DNA of 48,954 nt from SIG565 sp045650565. Its GTDB lineage: Bacteria > Bacillota > Clostridia > Oscillospirales > Acutalibacteraceae. The stretch's first letter is position 1, and every line of letters starts with the position of its first letter. The translations under genes were made by a program, and so were the position numbers. Of the stretch, positions 25,759 to 34,056 are shown one piece after another. A model generated the notes under the pieces. That model was given only the letters and a program-made list of their open reading frames with translations. It was not told the DNA's origin and did not search any database. The stretch lies in assembly GCA_045650565.1 (NCBI GenBank), contig JAZRRG010000023.1:1-48954 (forward strand), written 5' to 3'.

Positions 25759-27024
25759 ATGAAAAAAATATTATCAGTTTTTATTTCTCTTCTACTAATA
25801 GCGAGTGTTTTCGCAGGATGCGGAAAAACAAAAATGGGCAGAGTATACTACCTTAATTTCAAGCCCGAACAGGATGCAGCATGGCAGGCGTTGGCTAAAA
25901 AGTACACCGAGGAGACAGGTGTAGAGGTAAAGGTTGTTACTGCCGCATCGGGCACCTATGAGCAAACCCTTACCGCCGAAATCGACAAGGCCGAGGCGCC
26001 AACATTATTCCAAATAAGCGGAGAATTAGCTCTTGAATCGTGGGGCGACTATTGTTCCGATTTAACCGGCACTGAGGTTTACAAGCAGCTTAAAAGCGAT
26101 GATTTTGCACTTAAAAAGGGAAGTAAGGTTTATGGTGTGGCGTATGTTTACGAGGGCTACGGCATTATTGTAAACAAAAAGCTGCTAAAACAAGCGGGAT
26201 ATGAAATGGATGATATAGAAAATTACAGCGAATTGAAGGCAGTGGCCGAGGATATAACAAAAAGAAAGAGTGAGCTTGGCTTCTCGGCATTTACCTCTCC
26301 CGGACTTGACACATCATCAAGCTGGCGTTTTTCGGGGCATCTTGCAAATATGCCACTTTATTATGAGTTCAAGGATGAGAGCATTACCACTCAACCCGAA
26401 AAAATCACAGGCAAATATATAAACGAATTTAAGAACCTTTGGGATTTATATGTTAAGAATTCCGTGTCCGCCCCCACAACCCTTACCGCCGTTACAAACG
26501 ACCAAGCAACAGCGGAGTTTACTTCCGGAAAGGCGGTATTCCACCAAAACGGAACATGGGCATATTCTGATATCAAATCTATTGGAGATGACAATATAGG
26601 ATATATCCCGATTTATTTAGGTGTAGAGGATGAAAATCAGGGCTTTGCGGCAGGCACCGAGAATTATTGGGCGGTTAATAAAAATGCAACCGAGGCCGAC
26701 CGTATGGCAACACTAGATTTTCTCGAATGGGTTGTTACAAGCGATATAGGAACAACCGCCCTTGCCGAAAGTATGGGCTTTGCCGCCCCATTTAAAAATG
26801 CAAAGCCGGTTGATAATGTTTTAAGCAATATTATTGATGAATCGGTTGATGAGGGCAAATACAATGTATCGTGGGTGTTTAATTATACGCCGAACGTTGA
26901 TTCCTGGCGTGCAGATTTAGTATCAGCACTTGCGGCATACTCAGCAGGAAACGCCAAGTGGGATGATGTAAAAAAGGCATTTGTTGAGGGCTGGGAAAAG
27001 CACTATAAATTATCTAAACAGTAA
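25759..27024 (+). CDS. Sugar ABC transporter substrate-binding lipoprotein
   Basis: Family 1 extracellular solute-binding protein, 421 residues. A lipoprotein signal peptide ends in VFAG-Cys21, so the mature protein is anchored by lipid. The middle has the family hallmarks (GKAVFHQNGTWAYSDIK and FLEWVVTSDIGTTALAESMGF). ATG 25759 is used because AGGAGG stands eight bases before it; an in-frame ATG 18 bases upstream does not have this. The operon partner malQ suggests maltodextrin or another alpha-glucan as ligand, which is inference. Confidence 0.92.
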   Translation: MKKILSVFISLLLIASVFAGCGKTKMGRVYYLNFKPEQDAAWQALAKKYTEETGVEVKVVTAASGTYEQTLTAEIDKAEAPTLFQISGELALESWGDYCSDLTGTEVYKQLKSDDFALKKGSKVYGVAYVYEGYGIIVNKKLLKQAGYEMDDIENYSELKAVAEDITKRKSELGFSAFTSPGLDTSSSWRFSGHLANMPLYYEFKDESITTQPEKITGKYINEFKNLWDLYVKNSVSAPTTLTAVTNDQATAEFTSGKAVFHQNGTWAYSDIKSIGDDNIGYIPIYLGVEDENQGFAAGTENYWAVNKNATEADRMATLDFLEWVVTSDIGTTALAESMGFAAPFKNAKPVDNVLSNIIDESVDEGKYNVSWVFNYTPNVDSWRADLVSALAAYSAGNAKWDDVKKAFVEGWEKHYKLSKQ

Positions 27025-27027
27025 TAC

Positions 27028-27045
27028 ACACGGCGTTCGCCGTGT
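27028..27045 (+). other. Intercistronic hairpin
   Basis: An 8-bp perfect stem, ACACGGCG / CGCCGTGT, with a two-base turn lies in the 47-base gap after the binding-protein gene. No T run follows, so it is not a terminator. A hairpin here often protects the upstream mRNA and keeps binding protein more abundant than permeases; that role is inferred. Confidence 0.6.
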
Positions 27046-27071
27046 TACATAGATAGAAAGGAAATGGAAAT

Positions 27072-27959
27072 ATGGCAAAAATAAAACACACGGGTGCGGC
27101 AATAGAAAATAAAAGTCAGCGCCGTGCCGTACAAAAATACGGTGCTATATTTCTTTTACCCACCGTAGCGGCATTTATAATTGGCTTTGTTTGGCCGTTT
27201 TTTCAGGGTATATATCTATCCTTTTTTAGATTTAAAACACTTAGCAACACAACTTTTACGGGGCTTAAAAATTATATGTCGGCGCTGTCGGACACCTCGT
27301 TTTTGCGCTCGTTTTTATTTACCAGCGCATTTACATTGGTATCGGTAATACTAATAAATGTAATTGCGTTTTTTATCGCCTTGGCACTAACCCGGCGTAT
27401 TCGTGGCGCCTCGCTTTTTCGCACAGTGTTCTTTATGCCTAACCTCATTGGCGGCATAGTGCTCGGCTATATTTGGAAGGTTATTCTCAACGGAATTATT
27501 ATACGCCTTTTTAATTCCACCTTGGCGCTTAATGCAACCTATGGCTTTTGGGGGCTTATAATTTTAATGTGTTGGCAGCAAATAGGGTATATGATGATAA
27601 TCTATATTGCGGGACTTCAGAACGTACCAAAAGAGCATATTGAAGCGGCTCGTATTGACGGAGCCGATTCCTATCAGGTGTTGCGCCACATAACACTGCC
27701 TACGGTTATGCCGTCCATCACCATTTGCACATTTTTAACGCTTACAAACTCGTTTAAGCTGTTCGACCAAAATTTAGCGCTCACTGCGGGTGAGCCGGCA
27801 CACGCTACCGAAATGTTGGCGCTGAACATTTATAAATCGTTCTATGAAAGCACCACAAATATGGGCGTAGGTCAGGCAAAGGCGGTATTTTTCTTTATTG
27901 TGGTTGTAATAATTTCATTAACGCAGCTGTATTTAACATCAAAAAGGGAGGCAAACTGA
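27072..27959 (+). CDS. Sugar ABC transporter permease, MalF/UgpA type
   Basis: First membrane subunit of the carbohydrate importer, 295 residues with six helices. The cytoplasmic EAA loop that contacts the ATPase reads EAARIDGADSYQVLRHITLP (about residues 195-214). AGAAAGGAAA precedes the ATG. The stop codon overlaps the start of the second permease by one base (TGATG). No ATPase gene is in the operon, so a shared MsmK-type ATPase is likely encoded elsewhere. Confidence 0.94.
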   Translation: MAKIKHTGAAIENKSQRRAVQKYGAIFLLPTVAAFIIGFVWPFFQGIYLSFFRFKTLSNTTFTGLKNYMSALSDTSFLRSFLFTSAFTLVSVILINVIAFFIALALTRRIRGASLFRTVFFMPNLIGGIVLGYIWKVILNGIIIRLFNSTLALNATYGFWGLIILMCWQQIGYMMIIYIAGLQNVPKEHIEAARIDGADSYQVLRHITLPTVMPSITICTFLTLTNSFKLFDQNLALTAGEPAHATEMLALNIYKSFYESTTNMGVGQAKAVFFFIVVVIISLTQLYLTSKREAN

Positions 27960-28810
27960 TGCTAAGAAAAACAATTAAAAGCCGAAAATCCTTTTTGCTG
28001 ACCGCCGTGTTTTCTCTTTTGTCGGTTGTGTGGGTTGCACCTATATTTATTGTGCTTATAAACTCCTTCAAAAAAAGTGATGCAATAGCACTGACTCCCT
28101 TTGACTTGCCGAGTGAAATTTCCTTTGCGGGTATACAAAATTATATAAATGGCATAACGCACGGTAATTATCCCTTTTATTATTCAATTTTTTATAGTAT
28201 AATAATAACAGTTTTGTCGGTAGCGTTGATACTTGTTTGTACATCAATGGCGGCATGGTATATACAAAGGGTTAATTCTTATTTTTGCCGCACTGTTTAC
28301 TACTTTTGTATTTTTTCGATGGTAGTACCGTTTCAAATGGTTATGTTTACGCTCTCTAAAACTGCCGACCGCCTCTATTTAAACACACCCTTTACAATAC
28401 CCATTATATATTTGGGATTTGGTGCGGGGTTGGCGGTATTTTTGTTTAGCGGTTTTGTAAAGGGTATACCGATGGAAATCGAACAAGCGGCAATGATAGA
28501 TGGCTGTAATACACTGCAAACCTTCTTTTTAGTTGATGTACCGATTATGAAATCGACCTATATTTCGGTGGGTATACTCCAAACTATGTGGATTTGGAAC
28601 GACTATTTGTTGCCGTACCTTGTGCTTGACAGAACTAAATATATGACAATCCCGATACACATTCAATTTTTGCAGGGTAGCTACGGTAGGGTCGATTACG
28701 GCGCCACAATGGCGCTGATAATGCTGTGCCTTTTGCCGATAGTAATACTGTATTTTGCCGCCCAAAAGCATATTATTAAGGGCGTTTTGTCGGGAGCAGT
28801 AAAGGGGTAA
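27959..28810 (+). CDS. Sugar ABC transporter permease, MalG type
   Basis: Second membrane subunit, 283 residues with six helices. The EAA loop is recognisable as MEIEQAAMIDGCNTLQTFF, followed by VDVPIMK. Translation is coupled to the first permease through a one-base overlap and an AGGGAGG site inside its 3' end. Downstream malQ follows after four bases. Confidence 0.94.
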   Translation: MLRKTIKSRKSFLLTAVFSLLSVVWVAPIFIVLINSFKKSDAIALTPFDLPSEISFAGIQNYINGITHGNYPFYYSIFYSIIITVLSVALILVCTSMAAWYIQRVNSYFCRTVYYFCIFSMVVPFQMVMFTLSKTADRLYLNTPFTIPIIYLGFGAGLAVFLFSGFVKGIPMEIEQAAMIDGCNTLQTFFLVDVPIMKSTYISVGILQTMWIWNDYLLPYLVLDRTKYMTIPIHIQFLQGSYGRVDYGATMALIMLCLLPIVILYFAAQKHIIKGVLSGAVKG

Positions 28811-28814
28811 AATT

Positions 28815-30278
28815 ATGCGCGCAAGCGGAGTTCTAATGCCGGTTTTTTCTATTCCGTCACCTTATGGGGTGGGCTCGTTCGGTAACGAGGCATACGCCTT
28901 TGTTGACTTTTTAAAGAAGGCAGGGCAAAAATATTGGCAGATATTACCTTTAGGTCCTGTAAGCTACGGGAATTCGCCATATCAAACCTTTTCATCCTTT
29001 GCGGGAAACCCGTATTTTATAGATTTGGATAAGCTGCATTATGAGGATTATTTAACGGCGGGAGAAATAAAAAAATACGCAAAGCAAAGCAATAAGGTAG
29101 ACTATGCCGACCTGTATAAAAATCGCATTGCATTGCTTAAGATAGCGTTTTCCCGCTTTGTGCCTGATGATAAGTATAGCGTGTTTTGTCTTGAAAACAG
29201 CGAGTGGCTGGATAATTACGCAGTATTTATGACGCTTAAAAGCATACACGCCGATAAGCCGAAGGAGGCGTGGGAAAAGACGTTTAGAACAGGTAGCAGC
29301 GAAACTATAAGCACAATAAAAAAAGAACATCCAGAAACGGTTAATTTCTATAAATTTTTGCAGTTTAAGTTTATGACACAGTGGTTCGAGCTTAAAAACT
29401 ACGCAAACGAGAACGGTATAAAAATAATTGGGGACATACCCATTTATGTAGCGTTTGACAGTGCGGATGTGTGGGCGGAGCCAACACAGTTTATGCTTGA
29501 TGAGGATTTAATACCTACAGCCGTGGCGGGCTGTCCTCCTGATGCTTTTTCAGCAACGGGGCAGCTGTGGGGTAATCCGTTATACGATTGGGAACAAATG
29601 GAAAATGATGGCTACGCTTGGTGGAAACGCCGTCTTGCGTTTTCCTTTAAGCTGTATGATATAGTTCGTATCGACCATTTTAGAGGTTTTGAGTCGTTTT
29701 ACGCAATACCCTTTGGCAGCAAAACCGCCGAAACGGGAAGCTGGGTTAAGGGACCAGGAATTGAATTTTTTAATTCTCTTGAGTCGGAATTTGGCCAAAT
29801 GCCTGTAATTGCCGAGGACCTGGGCTTTTTAACCTCATCGGTGCGCCAAATGTTAAAGCAAAGCGGTTTCCCCGGTATGAAGGTGCTGCAATTTGCTTTT
29901 GACTCAAGAGAGGATAGTGACTATCTACCCCACAACTACACAAAAAACAGTGTGGTTTATACAGGAACGCACGATAACAACACCATTTTGGGTTGGATGG
30001 ATGAGGTTTCGCCGCAAACGGTAGAGTATGCTAAAAAATATTTAGCGGCAGGCAGCGGAAAGGACTTTGTTGATGCTATGATACGTTCAGCGCTGATGTG
30101 CGTTAGCGATACGAGTATTTTAATGATGGCTGATTTGCTTTATAAGGGCGCCGAGGCGAGAATTAACGAGCCGTCCACAACGGGTGAAAACTGGGTGTGG
30201 AGAGCCCAAAAAGATGATTTTAGCGATGAGTTAGCCGAAAAGCTTTACGAAGCAACAAAGCTATACGGCAGAATATAA
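28815..30278 (+). CDS. malQ: 4-alpha-glucanotransferase (amylomaltase)
   Basis: GH77 enzyme that transfers glucan segments between maltodextrins, releasing glucose. 487 residues. The catalytic signatures are GDIPIYVAFDSADVWA, RIDHFRGFESFYAIPF (nucleophile Asp in RIDHFRG), VIAEDLGFL (acid/base Glu) and YTGTHDNNTILGW. The N-terminus MRASGVLMPVFSIPSPYGVGSFG is standard. It follows the transporter by four bases, so uptake and cytosolic processing of alpha-glucans are encoded together. Confidence 0.96.
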   Translation: MRASGVLMPVFSIPSPYGVGSFGNEAYAFVDFLKKAGQKYWQILPLGPVSYGNSPYQTFSSFAGNPYFIDLDKLHYEDYLTAGEIKKYAKQSNKVDYADLYKNRIALLKIAFSRFVPDDKYSVFCLENSEWLDNYAVFMTLKSIHADKPKEAWEKTFRTGSSETISTIKKEHPETVNFYKFLQFKFMTQWFELKNYANENGIKIIGDIPIYVAFDSADVWAEPTQFMLDEDLIPTAVAGCPPDAFSATGQLWGNPLYDWEQMENDGYAWWKRRLAFSFKLYDIVRIDHFRGFESFYAIPFGSKTAETGSWVKGPGIEFFNSLESEFGQMPVIAEDLGFLTSSVRQMLKQSGFPGMKVLQFAFDSREDSDYLPHNYTKNSVVYTGTHDNNTILGWMDEVSPQTVEYAKKYLAAGSGKDFVDAMIRSALMCVSDTSILMMADLLYKGAEARINEPSTTGENWVWRAQKDDFSDELAEKLYEATKLYGRI

Positions 30279-30293
30279 GGAGTAGATTATTTA

Positions 30294-31268
30294 GTGTGTA
30301 CAGCGTTAACCTACAAATCGGTTGACACATATTTTGGCAGAACCCTTGACATAGAGCGCTCTCACGGTGAAAAAATCGTGTTAACACCACGCAATTTTGC
30401 ACTAAAATTTAAAAACGGGACGGTGCTTGAAAATCATTTTGCCCTGCTTGGTACAGCGGCGGTGGCAGATGGTTGCCCCTTGTATTTTGATGCTGTAAAT
30501 GAAAAGGGACTTGCTATGGCAGGACTTAATTTTCCCGAAAATGCGGTTTATAACGAATGTCTTAAAGGTAAAAACAATTTAGCATCGTTTGAATTATTGT
30601 GGTATATTTTGGGTAGGTGTGAGAGCGTGTCTGGGGCTCAAAAGGAACTCGAAAATATAAATATAACAAATGAGAGCTTTTCGGAAAAATTACCGGCCTC
30701 CCCCTTGCATTTTATTGTTGCCGATAAGGATAGGGCAATAACGGTAGAACCGGTAGCAAACGGACTTAAAATATACGAGAACACAGTAGGTGTGCTCACA
30801 AACAACCCAAGCTTTGATTATCACACACAAAACATCATAAATTATATGGGGCTATCTAATAAAAATCCCGAAAACAAATTTTCAAAAAGAATCGAGCTTA
30901 AAAGTAACAGTAGGGGAATGGGCGCTATAGGTTTGCCCGGAGATTTATCCTCGGCATCCCGATTTGTAAGAGCCGCCTTTTTCAAGGAAAATGCATTCAA
31001 AGAAAACACAAACGAGAAAAGCGTAATGCAGTTTTTTAACATAATGGGCAGCGTAAATCAGGTTAATGGCTGTAACATTTTAGATGATGGCAAAAGCGAA
31101 TATACCGTTTATACCTCTTGTATAAATCTGAATAAAGGTGTTTATTACAGCAAGACCTATTATTCTGGTGCGGTGAGCAGGGTGGATATAACCAAGGAAA
31201 AGCTTGATAAACGGGACATCAAAAGCTGGGATTTTTCAACCGAGCCACAAATATATTCTTTAAATTAG
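30294..31268 (+). CDS. Choloylglycine hydrolase family protein (bile salt hydrolase-like)
   Basis: N-terminal nucleophile amidohydrolase, 324 residues. It starts at GTG 30294, so that after removal of Met the nucleophile is Cys2 (MCTALTYK). Other conserved residues are in place: Arg16 and Asp19 (GRTLD), NEKGLAMAGLNFP, VLTNNPSFDYH, and GLPGDLSSASRFVRAAF with the C-terminal Arg. The Asn in GLNFP, where penicillin acylases tend to have Tyr, favours bile salt hydrolase. The substrate remains unproven. It is 15 bases after malQ and has no signal peptide, hence cytoplasmic. A bile-salt-active enzyme would fit a gut host habitat. Confidence 0.9.
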   Translation: MCTALTYKSVDTYFGRTLDIERSHGEKIVLTPRNFALKFKNGTVLENHFALLGTAAVADGCPLYFDAVNEKGLAMAGLNFPENAVYNECLKGKNNLASFELLWYILGRCESVSGAQKELENINITNESFSEKLPASPLHFIVADKDRAITVEPVANGLKIYENTVGVLTNNPSFDYHTQNIINYMGLSNKNPENKFSKRIELKSNSRGMGAIGLPGDLSSASRFVRAAFFKENAFKENTNEKSVMQFFNIMGSVNQVNGCNILDDGKSEYTVYTSCINLNKGVYYSKTYYSGAVSRVDITKEKLDKRDIKSWDFSTEPQIYSLN

Positions 31269-31281
31269 ATAAAAACAATAT

Positions 31282-31313
31282 AAAAAGACCGCGGATAAAA
31301 CCGCGGTCTTTTT
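31282..31313 (+). terminator. Terminator of the maltodextrin operon
   Basis: 13-bp perfect stem AAAAAGACCGCGG / CCGCGGTCTTTTT with a six-base loop, 13 bases after the stop codon of the choloylglycine hydrolase gene. The symmetrical A/T ends would also stop leftward transcription. Confidence 0.92.
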
Positions 31314-31348
31314 CTGTATAGGTATTGGATATGGAGGAGTAGTTTGAA

Positions 31349-31617
31349 TTAATTTCCACCAAGAATGCCGGAAGTCCAAATAGGTACCTTCAATTTCAAC
31401 AATTTCAAACTCAGCTGCTTCACGGTAAGCCAATACATAGCCGTTTGCAATTTCAACACCTGTGTAGGTATCATTAGGTGTCCAAGTGAGTGCATCCGCC
31501 GGGAGTTTAGTGCCATCCTCAAGTTCAACACGAAGGTCAGCAAGCGCTACCTTTGTACCCTCAAACATAGGTACCGGCAGCAGTTATATTCATTCCCTCG
31601 GCGCTAAAGTTACTCAT
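31349..31617 (-). pseudogene. Decayed fragment, possibly of a surface protein
   Basis: The 433 bases between the terminator and the AraC gene hold only a broken minus-strand reading frame. It starts at ATG 31617 (MSNFSAEGMNITAAGTYV, then stop), continues in another frame from 31568 (FEGTKVALADLRVELEDGTK, then TYTGVEIANGYVLAYREAAEF), and ends in a third frame near 31349. NITAAGTYV and the following strand-like sequence resemble an Ig-like repeat of surface proteins. No ribosome binding site or promoter was recognised. Its identity is a weak guess. Confidence 0.35.
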
Positions 31618-31701
31618 ATTTGACCTTGCAAACACCCAATCATCATATATGCTACCACAAAAAACAAAAAAACCAAGAACTTTTTTGAAAAAACAAACAC
31701 A

Positions 31702-32538
31702 TTAATTATGATTTTTTCTGTAATTTTTAGGGGATTTACCATAGGTATTTTTATACACTCGGCTAAAGTAATTATAATCGGTAAATCCAACACATTCTGA
31801 GATTTGTTGTATAGACAAATCGCTGTTTTTAAGCAGTGCTTTGGCCTTGTGCATTCTGCGGCGCAAAATATATTTTGAAATGCCCATTTTAAGCTCGTTG
31901 CGGAAAATTTCATACAGTCTTGTTCGACCAATCCCAAGCGCCGAGCATAATTCATCGATACCTAAATTATCCCCCAAATGATTTTCTATATAATTCTTGG
32001 CAGTTTCAAAAATTTTGTTGCTTTCGGGGGTTATGAGCTCCTTATATATTATGTACGATGTGCACGCTTCCATGATTTTTGCGGCGGCAAGTATTTCCTC
32101 GCTGTTTTTATAGCTTATGCTATCGATACTGCTTACTAATTTTTTACAGTCGAGATGGTACATATCAGCAAAAAGCAATGCCTTGTTATAAAGGGCGGTT
32201 TTGTCGGGAGTGTCGGTTATCTGACCAAACATAACAAAGCCGACAATTTTTTCGTTCTCGTGTAGAGGGATTACCGCCTCAACAAGTCCTGCGTGACAGG
32301 TATACAGAACAAGTCGGTTCTCTTGTTCGCACTTTTGACAGTTTCTTTTATCGGCATAGCTGCATTTTTTACGGGTTTTTGGATTGCTTTTCATAATTTT
32401 GCAAAACTCACAGTCACGCTCGGGGTATGACAGCACTTCACGGTAGTTCGCATCAAAAAGCACAAAGCGGATACCCGAGAGCGTGTAAAAAGATTTCATA
32501 ACCTCGCGTAATTGATGTGTATCGAACTGTGATGACAT
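31702..32538 (-). CDS. AraC family regulator with PocR sensor domain
   Basis: 278 residues. The first ~165 form a PocR-type ligand-binding domain: GIRFVLFDANYREVLSYP, then a cysteine-rich stretch (CEFCKIM, CSYADKRNCQKCEQ) and YTCHAGLVEAVIPL. The last ~100 residues are two AraC helix-turn-helices (LGIDELCSALGIGRTRLYEIF and SIQQISECVGFTDYNYFSRVY). PocR domains sense small polyols and hydrocarbon derivatives. It is divergent from the sugar operon starting at 32649 and most likely activates it in response to a pathway metabolite. AAGGTCGG is its ribosome binding site. Confidence 0.92.
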   Translation of the reverse strand: MSSQFDTHQLREVMKSFYTLSGIRFVLFDANYREVLSYPERDCEFCKIMKSNPKTRKKCSYADKRNCQKCEQENRLVLYTCHAGLVEAVIPLHENEKIVGFVMFGQITDTPDKTALYNKALLFADMYHLDCKKLVSSIDSISYKNSEEILAAAKIMEACTSYIIYKELITPESNKIFETAKNYIENHLGDNLGIDELCSALGIGRTRLYEIFRNELKMGISKYILRRRMHKAKALLKNSDLSIQQISECVGFTDYNYFSRVYKNTYGKSPKNYRKNHN

Positions 32539-32557
32539 AAAAATCCGACCTTTTCGT

Positions 32558-32587
32558 ACAATTTTACCACTTTTGGTATAATATTGT
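32558..32587. promoter_or_regulatory. Imperfect dyad, candidate operator
   Basis: In the AraC-isomerase gap, ACAAT (32558-32562) and TACCA (32565-32569) are mirrored by TGGTA (32574-32578) and ATTGT (32583-32587), the inner and outer arms being off-centre by one base. It lies just upstream of the operon promoter, where an AraC-type activator would bind. Confidence 0.45.
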
Positions 32588-32588
32588 C

Positions 32589-32617
32589 TTTTATTATAAC
32601 AGTTTATGTGCTATAAT
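32589..32617 (+). promoter_or_regulatory. Predicted activator-dependent promoter of the sugar operon
   Basis: TATAAT at 32612-32617 is consensus, but the hexamer at the right distance (TTTTAT, 32589-32594, 17-base spacer) is a poor -35 box. This fits a promoter needing an activator. AGGAGG-like TGGAGG precedes the isomerase ATG. Confidence 0.5.
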
Positions 32618-32648
32618 AAAAGAAAAATTTATATATGGAGGTATTCAA

Positions 32649-34052
32649 ATGAAAAAGCAAACTTTCGCATTATTTTTTGGAAACCGTGGTTTTATGCCTG
32701 CAGAGCTTATTGAGGGTGCTCGTGAGGATATGGTTAAGGCAGTAACAGATGCCGGATACGACTATATCATTATGGACAAGGATGCAACCCGTTATGGCGC
32801 TGTTGAAACAAGAGATGAGGGCTTGGCTTATGCTAAATGGCTTAAATCTCATGAGGGCGAATATGATGGAGTTATCCTTTGTATGCCGATATTTATTGAT
32901 GAAAACGGCGCAATCGCAGCCCTTAGAGATGCAGGTGTGCCTATCTTAATGCAGGCATACCCCGATGAAATCGGTAAAATGGACTTTGCTCATCGCCGTG
33001 ATGCATACTGCGGTAAATTCTCGGTAACCGATGTTTTTGAGCAGTATCAAGTTCCGTATACCGTTATGAAGCCGCATGTTGTTCATCCGCTTACACCCGA
33101 ATTTGCCGACAACCTCAATCAGTTTGCAGCAATTTGCCGTGTAGTAAAGGGTATGAAGCGCTTTAACCTTGGCGTTATCGGTGCCCGTACAACCGCATTT
33201 AAAACGGTTCGTTTTGATGAAGTTACATTACAGAGATATGGCATTAACACCGAGTCGTTCGACCTTTCCGAGCTTTTCGAGTTTGTTCGTGCAAAGAAGG
33301 ATGATGACGAGAAGGTTATTGCTAAAAAGGCGGCTCTTGAGAGCTACACAGATTTCTCCCACGTTCCCGAGGAAAAGAAGAATATGCTTGCGAAAATCAG
33401 CGTTGTTATTGATGAGTACATAGAAACCTATCATCTTGATGCGGTATCTCTTCGCTGCTGGAACGAGATGGAAACATATTTGAGAGTTTGCCCCTGTGTG
33501 CTTATCAGTGAGCTTAACGACCGTGGCATCCCTTGCTCATGCGAGATTGATGTTTGCTCGGCTATTACAATGCGTGCTTTAGCTCTCGCAACCGAGGGAC
33601 CTGCCGCTTGTCTTGACTGGAATAACAACTATGGTGATGACCCCGATAAGGTTATACTTTTCCACTGTGGTTCAACAGCTCAAAAGCTTATGGCTGCAAA
33701 GGGTACAGTTACGTCTCACAAAATGTTTGATAAGGGTGACCCCGGAAGTGGTTGGGGTACTAACGAAGGTCGCATAGGCGCCTTCCCGATGACCTACACT
33801 AACTGTAAAACCGAGAACGGAAAGCTCACTATTTATGTTAGCGAAGGCGAATTCACTACCGATAACATTGAAAAAGAATTCTTTGGTTGCGGCGGTGTTG
33901 CTAAAATCGACAATTTACAGGATAAACTCATCCGTTTGGCACGTGGCGGCTTTAAGCATCACACAACCGTTGCTAACGGTCACGTAAAAGCTGCTCTTGA
34001 TGAGGCGTTTACAACCTATCTTGGCTACGATGTTGTAAGTATAGAGGATTAA
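32649..34052 (+). CDS. L-fucose/L-arabinose isomerase family protein
   Basis: Probable first step of the sugar pathway, aldose-ketose isomerisation. 467 residues, with the layout of the fucose/arabinose isomerase superfamily: an N-terminal domain with GVILCMPIFIDENGA and GVPILMQAYPDE, a middle Rossmann-like domain (FNLGVIGARTTAFKTVRFDE), and a C-terminal domain with LRCWNEMETYLRVCPC, ALATEGPAACLDWNNNYGDD and LFHCG. It is shorter than canonical FucI (~590) and not AraA-like at its start, so the sugar cannot be named. It begins the operon; the kinase follows after four bases. Confidence 0.85.
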   Translation: MKKQTFALFFGNRGFMPAELIEGAREDMVKAVTDAGYDYIIMDKDATRYGAVETRDEGLAYAKWLKSHEGEYDGVILCMPIFIDENGAIAALRDAGVPILMQAYPDEIGKMDFAHRRDAYCGKFSVTDVFEQYQVPYTVMKPHVVHPLTPEFADNLNQFAAICRVVKGMKRFNLGVIGARTTAFKTVRFDEVTLQRYGINTESFDLSELFEFVRAKKDDDEKVIAKKAALESYTDFSHVPEEKKNMLAKISVVIDEYIETYHLDAVSLRCWNEMETYLRVCPCVLISELNDRGIPCSCEIDVCSAITMRALALATEGPAACLDWNNNYGDDPDKVILFHCGSTAQKLMAAKGTVTSHKMFDKGDPGSGWGTNEGRIGAFPMTYTNCKTENGKLTIYVSEGEFTTDNIEKEFFGCGGVAKIDNLQDKLIRLARGGFKHHTTVANGHVKAALDEAFTTYLGYDVVSIED

Positions 34053-34056
34053 GAAT

